From positions 1 to 21,309 of the IMG/VR virus record IMGVR_UViG_3300021197_001096: a stretch of 21,309 nucleotides of DNA. One strand, written 5' to 3'. Below are positions 1 to 5,165 of this stretch, piece after piece. The DNA comes from a virus. Position 1 is the stretch's first letter. Each line of letters opens with the position of its first letter. The notes under the pieces were generated by a model. It was not told the origin of the DNA. It searched no databases and saw only the letters and a program-made list of their open reading frames with translations. The translations under genes and the position numbers were made by a program.

Positions 1-2
1 CA

Positions 3-152
3 CGCCCACACTGGTCGCTTGTAGAACAGGCGTATCGTAAGGCTGGCCTCTCACGAGATGATGCAATCCAACAGGCAAGGCTGGTGCGAATACTTCGCTG
101 GTCTGATTGGGATGCTGAAAAGGAGACAGTTAAGCTATGGAAACCAAGCTAG
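3..152 (+). CDS. 3' end of an unrecognised gene (partial)
   Basis: An open frame enters from the left edge and ends with TAG at 150-152, giving the last 49 residues of a protein. The tail is rich in tryptophan, arginine and charged residues (for example LVRILRWSDWDAEKE) and looks like a folded C-terminus, not random sequence. It overlaps the start of the next gene by 16 nt, the close packing seen through the rest of this module, which supports real coding. I do not recognise the family. Its position just upstream of DUF3310, methyltransferase and reductase genes suggests a replication or nucleotide-metabolism role, but that is inference only. Confidence 0.55.
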   Translation, partial: RPHWSLVEQAYRKAGLSRDDAIQQARLVRILRWSDWDAEKETVKLWKPS

Positions 153-400
153 ATGAATGGTTAGCAGACCCCTTTGACCAAACACAAATACATGAGCCTA
201 GTCATTATACGCAAGGTGATGTGGAGTGTATCGAAGCCATCAGGTCTGCGTTAGGTAAGGATGGCTTCATAGCCTTTTGCAGAGGCAATGCTATGAAATA
301 TACTTGGCGAATGTTGGATAAGCATGATGATGGCTATGCTGATGCCAATAAAGCAAAGAAATACCTCGATTGGATAATAGAGGAACTGGATGCTGAATGA
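137..400 (+). CDS. DUF3310 family protein
   Basis: An 87-residue protein whose middle and end carry the DUF3310 pattern: HYTQGDVECIEAI (about residues 23-35), then FCRGNAMKYTWRM (about 47-59) and a closing KAKKYLDWIIEEL helix. DUF3310 proteins are frequent in tailed phages. A domain of this type occurs in the T7 gene 1.7 product, which is known as a nucleotide kinase, so a role in nucleotide supply is possible, but no catalytic residues can be assigned from the sequence. The gene overlaps the partial gene upstream by 16 nt and the methyltransferase downstream by 11 nt, so all three are probably translated from one transcript. The length is normal for the short form of the family. Confidence 0.85.
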   Translation: METKLDEWLADPFDQTQIHEPSHYTQGDVECIEAIRSALGKDGFIAFCRGNAMKYTWRMLDKHDDGYADANKAKKYLDWIIEELDAE

Positions 401-944
401 TCAGCACATCCCATTCCCAACAAGCAAATTCAACATAATCTATGCAGACCCACCTTGGACATACCGTGTCTGGGGTAAGAAAGGTGAGGGTAGGTCAGCC
501 GCATCTCATTACGATGTGATGGACTTGAGCGACATCAAAGCTCTACCAGTTCAGGACATTGCAGAGGAAGACTGCGTTCTGTTCATGTGGGCTACCTACC
601 CCAACCTTCGGGAAGCCTTTGAAGTCCTAGATGCATGGGGCTTTACCTACAAAACTGTCGCCTTCACTTGGGTGAAGAAGAACAAAGTCAGCGATAGCTG
701 GTTCTGGGGCATGGGCTATTGGTCAAGAGCCAATGCAGAGATTTGCTTGTTAGCCACTAAAGGCAAACCAAAACGTGCATCGACCAAAGTACATCAGGTG
801 GTCGATGCGAGAATAATGAAACACTCCCAAAAGCCAGACGAGGTTCGTGACCGCATAGTGCAACTGTGTGGTGATAAACCACGCATTGAACTGTTCGCAA
901 GGCAACCAGCGACAGGCTGGGTCAGTTGGGGCAACGAACTTTGA
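390..944 (+). CDS. MT-A70 family adenine methyltransferase
   Basis: A 184-residue protein with the MT-A70 signature: IIYADPPWTYR puts the catalytic DPPW at residues 20-23. It is followed by HYDVMDLSDIKALPV, by LFMWATYPNLREAFEVLDAWGF and by the closing KHSQKPDEVRD and RIELFARQPATGW blocks. Known phage and bacterial members transfer a methyl group from S-adenosylmethionine to the N6 of adenine in DNA. The target of this one cannot be read from sequence. The ATG at 390 has AGAGGA just upstream (379-384) inside the DUF3310 gene, and the two frames overlap by 11 nt. The stop at 942-944 lies 7 nt before the reductase start. The protein is compact, with no extra recognition domain, so specificity may be loose. 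A role in protecting phage DNA or modulating host methylation is inference. Confidence 0.93.
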   Translation: MLNDQHIPFPTSKFNIIYADPPWTYRVWGKKGEGRSAASHYDVMDLSDIKALPVQDIAEEDCVLFMWATYPNLREAFEVLDAWGFTYKTVAFTWVKKNKVSDSWFWGMGYWSRANAEICLLATKGKPKRASTKVHQVVDARIMKHSQKPDEVRDRIVQLCGDKPRIELFARQPATGWVSWGNEL

Positions 945-951
945 GGACAGG

Positions 952-2601
952 ATGACATTTAGAAACAAATTCAGTGAAGACATATTCAATCTTAAATACC
1001 GCCACGAGGGCTGTGAGACTTGGCCGCAACTAGCGTCAACGCTGGTGCATGAGGTCTGTGATGGGCTGATGCCCAAGTCAGAAGTAGAACAGTTGGTGCA
1101 GTATGTAGTGGATATGAAGTTCTTAGCTGGTGGTCGCTATCTTTGGTACGCAGGGCGACCACTTAAATACTACAACAATTGCTTCCTATTAAAGGCTGAA
1201 GAAGACACAAGAGAAGATTGGGCAACACTAGCCCACAAGGTTACATCAGCCCTTATGTCAGGTGGCGGTGTGGGCGTAGACTACTCAGTCTATCGCGCAC
1301 AGGGCAGTCCATTGAAGCGTTCTGGTGGGCTAGCATCAGGCACACTACCCATGATGAACCTAGTCAATAATATTGGCAGGAACGTGATGCAGGGCGGCTC
1401 TAGACGCTCCGCAATGTACGCCAGTCTGCATTGGAAGCATGGTGATGTGGAAGACTTCCTAGATATGAAGAACTGGGCTGACATGGCTATTGGTGACACC
1501 ACTATAGCCAAACTGAAACAGGCCGACTTCAACTTCCAAGCACCAATGGATATGACCAATATCTCTGTGAACTACGACACAGAATGGCAGGACAACTATT
1601 GGAAGACAGGTGAGGTTGGCGATGTGTTCATGAAGAACATAAAGCAAGCTTTGTCTACTTCAGAGCCTGGACTCTCTTTCAATTACATGAAGGACGCAGA
1701 AACCCTTCGCAACGCCTGTTGTGAAGTGACAAGCGCAGATGCAGATGACGTATGTAACTTAGGAAGCGTTAACATGAGTAGAATTGAGAGCATCTCTGAG
1801 TTTGCTGATGTCGTCAATCTGGCTACCAAGTTCCTGCTTTGCGGAACTATTAGAGGGCATGTGCCCTACGAAGCAATCGCTAAAACACGAGAAAAGAATA
1901 GAAGGCTGGGTCTTGGCCTCATGGGTTTACATGAGTGGCTGATCCAGCGAGGAGAAAGATATGAAGTTACCCCTGAGTTACATAAATGGCTCTACGTTTA
2001 TAAAACAGTGTCGGATACTGTCTCTAGAACTTTTGCAGACGAGTGTTCTGTTAGTCGCCCTGTTGCTAATCGGGCTATCGCTCCAACTGGTTCTATTGGC
2101 ATCTTGGCTGGCACTAGCACTGGGGTCGAGCCGATCTTTGCTGTCGCCTATAAGAGACGCTATCTTAAGGGTGGTACACGATGGCACTACCAGTATGTTG
2201 TGGACAGTGCCGCACAAGACCTCATCGAAAGATATGGGGCAGACCCAGACAAAATAGAGAGTGCACTTGACCTTGCGGCCGACCCAGAACGCAGGATGAA
2301 GTTCCAAGCAGATGTGCAAGACTATGTGGACATGGCAATCTCATCCACCATCAACCTACCTGCATGGGGAAGTAAGCTAAATAACGAAGATACTGTAGAA
2401 CCCTTCGCACATATGTTGGCTAAGTACGCCCACAGACTGCGTGGCTTTACCTGCTATGCTGATGGGAGTAGGGGTGGCCAGCCATTGACTGCCGTGCCTT
2501 ACTCTGAAGCCAGCAACAGACAGGGTGAGGAAATCGAAGAGTTGGTGGAAACACATGATATCTGTGACATCACAGGTCATGGTGGTTCATGTGGGGTATA
2601 G
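952..2601 (+). CDS. nrdJ: Class II (adenosylcobalamin-dependent) ribonucleotide reductase
   Basis: A 549-residue reductase that converts ribonucleotides to deoxyribonucleotides. The active-site cysteine pair is visible as C77 (YNNCFLL) and C268 (VCNLGSVNM). The N-x-C-x-E radical site is N254, C256, E258 (NACCEV), the PTGS loop is at 378-381, and C538 and C547 at the tail fit the reducing cysteines. The C-terminal core reads CYADGSR (501-507), the class II pattern, where class I enzymes have the paired tyrosines that pass a radical from the beta subunit. No nrdB is seen nearby. I chose ATG 952 because GAGGA (943-947) precedes it. A longer in-frame extension to 868 would lie inside the methyltransferase gene and add no family sequence. 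There is no ATP-cone at the N-terminus, so activity regulation by dATP is probably absent. Confidence 0.92.
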   Translation: MTFRNKFSEDIFNLKYRHEGCETWPQLASTLVHEVCDGLMPKSEVEQLVQYVVDMKFLAGGRYLWYAGRPLKYYNNCFLLKAEEDTREDWATLAHKVTSALMSGGGVGVDYSVYRAQGSPLKRSGGLASGTLPMMNLVNNIGRNVMQGGSRRSAMYASLHWKHGDVEDFLDMKNWADMAIGDTTIAKLKQADFNFQAPMDMTNISVNYDTEWQDNYWKTGEVGDVFMKNIKQALSTSEPGLSFNYMKDAETLRNACCEVTSADADDVCNLGSVNMSRIESISEFADVVNLATKFLLCGTIRGHVPYEAIAKTREKNRRLGLGLMGLHEWLIQRGERYEVTPELHKWLYVYKTVSDTVSRTFADECSVSRPVANRAIAPTGSIGILAGTSTGVEPIFAVAYKRRYLKGGTRWHYQYVVDSAAQDLIERYGADPDKIESALDLAADPERRMKFQADVQDYVDMAISSTINLPAWGSKLNNEDTVEPFAHMLAKYAHRLRGFTCYADGSRGGQPLTAVPYSEASNRQGEEIEELVETHDICDITGHGGSCGV

Positions 2602-2621
2602 CTACTGGTGATTGTGCCATA

Positions 2622-2663
2622 GCCATCGGACATTATGCTTATGCCATCGGACATTTAAGCAAT
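2622..2663 (+). repeat. Tandem 21-bp direct repeat downstream of the reductase
   Basis: Two adjacent 21-bp units (2622-2642 and 2643-2663) share a perfect 13-bp core, GCCATCGGACATT, and then diverge. They sit between the reductase stop and a promoter-like sequence, about two helical turns apart, so they could be a protein-binding site. No function is shown. Confidence 0.6.
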
Positions 2664-2691
2664 AAAAACAACGATTTATGTCGTTTTATAC

Positions 2692-2719
2692 TTGCCATAA
2701 CCGTTTCTTTGGTTACACT
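2692..2719 (+). promoter_or_regulatory. Sigma70-like promoter candidate for the small ORF and RNA
   Basis: TTGCCA (2692-2697) and TACACT (2714-2719) are separated by 16 bp, matching 5 of 6 and 4 of 6 of the bacterial -35 and -10 consensus. The site follows the 21-bp repeats and lies about 30 nt upstream of the start codon of the 52-residue ORF. It would drive that ORF and the folded RNA behind it. Pattern evidence only. Confidence 0.4.
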
Positions 2720-2748
2720 GAATACAGTTATTAATTAAGGAGATGGTT

Positions 2749-2907
2749 ATGGAAGAGTTTAGGTTTGTTCAGACAGCAGAAGACCATATCAAACTGGCTA
2801 TAGAGTGTCTGCTTACAGATACTAAAGCTAGTAGAGAAGAAGCACTCGAATACTTGTTGGAGATACAGGAGCGAACAGCAGGTCAGAAGTTCCCTGAGTT
2901 TAAATAA
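2749..2907 (+). CDS. Small hypothetical protein (52 aa)
   Basis: A 52-residue ORF with a good ribosome site, AAGGAG at 2737-2742, 6 nt before the ATG. An in-frame ATG at 2743 abuts the ribosome site and is less likely. The product is largely helical by eye, acidic and leucine-rich (for example EEALEYLLEIQERT near residues 30-43), without membrane segment or signal peptide. I do not recognise the family. It stands alone between a promoter-like site and a folded RNA with terminator, so it may form a short separate transcript. Small proteins in such positions in phages often act on host functions, but nothing here shows that. Confidence 0.6.
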   Translation: MEEFRFVQTAEDHIKLAIECLLTDTKASREEALEYLLEIQERTAGQKFPEFK

Positions 2908-2909
2908 AG

Positions 2910-3036
2910 GTGAGCCTGAGCCGTTGATAGTGTTAATGGCAAAACCAACATAACTACGTTTAGGAGGTAGTGGCTCAGGTCACATCTCCCAATTGCAATT
3001 CCTATGCCTCACTGAGAAATCAGTGGGGCTTTTTTT
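2910..3036 (+). ncRNA. Candidate structured RNA ending in a Rho-independent terminator
   Basis: Beginning 2 nt after the stop of the small ORF, GTGA+CCTGAGCC (2910-2913 and 2915-2922) pairs with GGCTCAGG+TCAC (2972-2983), a 12-bp helix with one bulged G. Inside it, ACTAC (2953-2957) pairs with GTAGT (2967-2971) and stacks directly on the outer helix. Its loop contains AGGAG. A weaker hairpin forms around 2932-2949. The element is followed by a strong terminator (3006-3036) and then by a gene on the opposite strand, so it does not lead into a + strand gene. It could be a 3'-UTR-derived small RNA, a free-standing RNA or a stabilising 3' end. I match it to no known class. Confidence 0.5.
3006..3036 (+). 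terminator. Strong Rho-independent terminator
   Basis: The 10-bp stem GCCTCACTGA / TCAGTGGGGC (3006-3015 and 3020-3029, one G-T wobble) closes a GAAA tetraloop and is followed by seven T (3030-3036). There is no T-run on the other strand, so it acts in the + direction only. It closes the early/metabolism transcript before the minus-strand gene. Confidence 0.93.
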
Positions 3037-3054
3037 CGCCTATTTACTTAGAAT

Positions 3055-3078
3055 GGGTAAACCTAAAGCGGTTTGCCC
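3055..3078. other. Hairpin at the 3' end of the minus-strand gene
   Basis: GGGTAAACC (3055-3063) pairs with GGTTTGCCC (3070-3078) around a 6-nt loop: nine base pairs with one wobble. It covers the stop codon of the minus-strand gene. Neither strand has a T-run behind it, so it is not a classical terminator, but it could stabilise the minus-strand mRNA end or help separate convergent transcription. Confidence 0.45.
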
Positions 3079-3371
3079 TTGAGTGCGAAATACAACTGTT
3101 CGCCAAGGTAGTCTGCTACCAACTGATATTCCTGTATTAGCTGTTGTTCATGTGAGAGAGATTCCCATACATCTGGCAGAAACTCTCTGCAATACTCAGT
3201 GACTCTGACTTTCAGAGAACCCTGAATAACAACCATGTCTCTAGGTTCTTGAGGTTGGTGTTTCTTGTACATCCTCAACATAGTCTCACTCATTCTACCC
3301 CACAGAATTTGTTTATGCTGTGGGTCGTCAAAGTGGATAGCTATAGCAACAACCGCATCCTCTAGGTTCAT
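3063..3371 (-). CDS. Hypothetical protein on the opposite strand (102 aa)
   Basis: A 102-residue minus-strand ORF with balanced composition and no membrane segment. It starts at ATG 3371 and ends with TAG at 3065-3063. The product looks helical, with EYCREFLPDVWESLSHEQQL (about residues 59-78) and LVADYLGEQLYFALKGKPL at the end. I do not recognise the family. It is the only well-supported gene on this strand and is bounded by the + strand terminator on one side and the repeat-rich region on the other. An isolated, oppositely oriented gene between early and late blocks is the place where phages often keep a regulator, but no DNA-binding motif is visible. The ribosome site is weak. Confidence 0.6.
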   Translation of the reverse strand: MNLEDAVVAIAIHFDDPQHKQILWGRMSETMLRMYKKHQPQEPRDMVVIQGSLKVRVTEYCREFLPDVWESLSHEQQLIQEYQLVADYLGEQLYFALKGKPL

Positions 3372-3550
3372 ATGTCCAAATCTTCTGGGTCAGGTCTGTA
3401 CTTTGGAGCAAAGAAAAACGCCCTACATCAGTGGCTCTTTATCCTGCAATACCAAAGATTGCCGCGAGATCCAGTCAGTAGGACGTTTGTTCTTTATATG
3501 CAATATATATGCATTTTGTTTACATCTGACAACATATTTACACAAGTTAA

Positions 3551-3580
3551 CCCATATTTTCCCATATTTGCCTATATTTA
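3551..3580 (+). repeat. Three tandem 10-bp AT-rich repeats
   Basis: Consecutive decamers CCCATATTTT, CCCATATTTG and CCTATATTTA occupy exactly 30 bp, so equivalent bases recur about once per helical turn on the same face of the DNA. This spacing is typical of DNA-unwinding elements and of arrays bound by initiator or regulatory proteins, but function is not shown. Confidence 0.65.
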
Positions 3581-3591
3581 GACACATCAGT

Positions 3592-3650
3592 TCAAAGGTT
3601 GGCCTTATAGACAAACATAGCGTCCTCAAAGGTTGGGCTTATAGATAAAC
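3592..3650 (+). repeat. 25-bp direct repeat, two copies 34 bp apart
   Basis: Copy one is 3592-3616 and copy two 3626-3650. They match at 23 of 25 positions (core TCAAAGGTTGG, then CTTATAGA and AAAC). They lie just downstream of the tandem decamers and before ACTTAAGT. They may be iteron-like binding sites or duplicated phage promoters. No good -35/-10 pair fits at normal spacing. Confidence 0.7.
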
Positions 3651-3868
3651 TTAAGTGGTCTAATGTGACGACTACTTAGAATGAAATCGTAATTGAGTGG
3701 AACTTAAGTAAGGCGGTTTTAATTGGTCGTTTTATGCAAGCCAAGCAAGCCCAAGAACACTTGAGAATACCACTGCTATCCATAAGAAATAGCGTGAGAT
3801 AGGCCTTTGCCTTCTTTGGTGGGCATAAGTGGCGAAAGATGAGCCTTCTCTTGGTCTTTGTCGTTTAA

Positions 3869-3885
3869 TAATCATTGTATGATTA
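3869..3885. promoter_or_regulatory. Operator-like inverted repeat overlapping a -10-like hexamer
   Basis: TAATCAT (3869-3875) and ATGATTA (3879-3885) form a perfect 7-bp inverted repeat with a 3-nt centre, and TATGAT (3878-3883, 5 of 6 to the -10 consensus) lies within its right half. A short ORF with AGAGGAA at its ribosome site begins at 3908. The -35 region is poor, so this is a weak candidate. Confidence 0.3.
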
Positions 3886-4243
3886 GTGTAGAACAAAAGA
3901 GGAACGAATGTCAAGTTCCGCTCCCGATTTTGCAAGAAGAGAAAATGCCCTGTCCAGATAAATTTCAGACATAGCCAAGCCTAATGTCTCAGAACCCCTA
4001 AGATGATAGGGGGTGGGGGTAGGTCAAGTGAGCAACTATCACATTACATTACAGCAAATTCAGTCACTTAGCATGACCGAGGTATTTCAAGCGACACTTT
4101 GGCAGGGACTCCAGCCAGAATTTGCACCCCCCATGCGTTGAGATTCAAATTGACTTCAAAATCTGACGCTTTGTTGGGTGTTGCTGTTGTTGTTGTCTGT
4201 CGCTCTCAAGCAGAGGCCACCCCAGAAAACAAAGGAAAAACCA

Positions 4244-5155
4244 TTGCCCTTAGAAACTACAGCTAACTTTATCAATGGGCTGAATATCAATAATCCAGCC
4301 TCTACAGACGGCATCCAAGACGCAGACAATCATTTGAGACTTATAAAGTCTGCAATCAAGAATACCTTTCCCAATATTGCTGGCGCAGTAAATGCGACAC
4401 ATACAGAACTCAATACTGTGGCAGATGGTGGTACAGCGGCAACAGCTACAACCCTCGTGAACGCAGATAGAATGGTCATGAATGACGATGGCACTATGGT
4501 GCAAGTCGCACTGTCTGACCTCATTACTTACCTAGCCTCAAACCTAAGTGTCACAAGTTCCATGATCACCAATGGCACTATAACGAACGATGACATTGCA
4601 AACGGTACTATTACTGGCTCTAAGCTAGCCGCAGGTTCTTTGTTTTCCTCTGGGATGATTGTACCTTTTGCAGGTTCAACAGCCCCAAGCGGATGGCTAA
4701 TGTGCTTTGGACAGGATGTCTCACGCACAATCGAGGCCAGCCTATTTACTGCAATAGGAAGCACCTACGGGGCAGGGGATGGCTCAACCACATTTAACGT
4801 TCCTGATTTGCGTGGTCGTGTAATTGCGGGTCAGGACGACATGGGGGGCGTGTCTGCTAACAGGCTTTTAGGTGTGACAGGGTCTGTTGATGGAGATAGC
4901 TTGGGGTCTACAGGGGGCAATGAAACCCACACTTTGACCACCGCTGAAATGCCATCACACAATCACTCAGGTACAGTTGACCTCCGCACTAACTGGGAAG
5001 CTGGAACATCCAGCCTATCCCCAGTTGGAACTGGAAGTGCGAGATATGACGGGAGTGCCTCACAGCCGACTTTGAGTATCTCAAATACTGGTGGCGGGAG
5101 TGCACATCCAAACGTGCAACCAACAATCATTCTGAATTACCTAATCAAAACTTAG
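4244..5155 (+). CDS. Tail fibre / tail-collar domain protein
   Basis: A 303-residue structural protein. The N-terminus (ETTANFINGLNINNPAST, then DADNHLRLIKSAIKNTFPNI) matches the opening of many phage collar-fibre proteins. A Phage Tail Collar domain follows at about residues 135-192 (GMIVPFAGSTAPSGW through FNVPDLRGR). A histidine cluster PSHNH (237-241) and a terminal NVQPTIILNYLIKT complete the family pattern, and in some relatives such histidines bind metal in a trimer. I chose the TTG at 4244: AAGGA (4232-4236) sits 7 nt upstream and homologous sequence begins there. The longer GTG start at 4178 would add a low-complexity leucine run with no ribosome site. It is the first gene of the late block, and its stop overlaps the ribosome site of the next gene. 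Its likely role is in the distal tail or host binding. Confidence 0.85.
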   Translation: MPLETTANFINGLNINNPASTDGIQDADNHLRLIKSAIKNTFPNIAGAVNATHTELNTVADGGTAATATTLVNADRMVMNDDGTMVQVALSDLITYLASNLSVTSSMITNGTITNDDIANGTITGSKLAAGSLFSSGMIVPFAGSTAPSGWLMCFGQDVSRTIEASLFTAIGSTYGAGDGSTTFNVPDLRGRVIAGQDDMGGVSANRLLGVTGSVDGDSLGSTGGNETHTLTTAEMPSHNHSGTVDLRTNWEAGTSSLSPVGTGSARYDGSASQPTLSISNTGGGSAHPNVQPTIILNYLIKT

Positions 5156-5165
5156 AGGTGTCGCT

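Larger units (their letters stand above)
3372..4243. other. Gene-poor region of about 870 bp between the early and late modules
   Basis: No convincing protein gene lies here. It contains three tandem decamers (3551-3580), a 25-bp direct repeat (3592-3616 and 3626-3650), two copies of the palindrome ACTTAAGT (3649-3656 and 3703-3710), an inverted repeat beside TATGAT (3869-3885) and a G-rich stem CCCCTA/TAGGGG (3995-4012). Very short ORFs with some ribosome-site support occur at 3908-3961 (17 codons) and 4028-4141 (37 codons, GTG start). I do not count them as genes. Position and content suit a control region for late transcription or replication initiation. I see no tRNA and no integrase. Confidence 0.6.

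Noticed and set aside
868-951. N-terminal extension of the reductase to 868
   Set aside because: It lies wholly within the methyltransferase gene, while ATG 952 has a good ribosome site and fits the expected N-terminus.
2970-3137. Frame opening at GTG 2970 just after AGGAGG
   Set aside because: The spacing from the ribosome-like site is too short, it runs through the Rho-independent terminator, and it lies opposite the minus-strand gene.
3372-3581. Plus-strand ORF of 69 codons through the repeat region
   Set aside because: Its second half is read through the AT-rich tandem repeats, giving an aromatic-rich, low-quality protein, and there is no ribosome site.
3045-3683. TACTTAGAATG occurring at 3045 and 3673, flanking the minus-strand gene
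   Set aside because: Eleven bases in the same orientation could mark a mobile insertion, but there are no terminal inverted repeats or transposase, and chance similarity in AT-rich DNA is likely.
3732-3935. Minus-strand ORF of 67 codons with a hydrophobic end (FLWIAVVFSSVLGLAWLA)
   Set aside because: It would start at a TTG without a ribosome site, has an irregular arginine-rich composition, and overlaps repeat and palindrome elements. A short form from an internal ATG is possible but unsupported.
3995-4012. CCCCTA/TAGGGG stem as a terminator
   Set aside because: There is no T-run on either strand, and the following G-rich run is unlike an intrinsic terminator.
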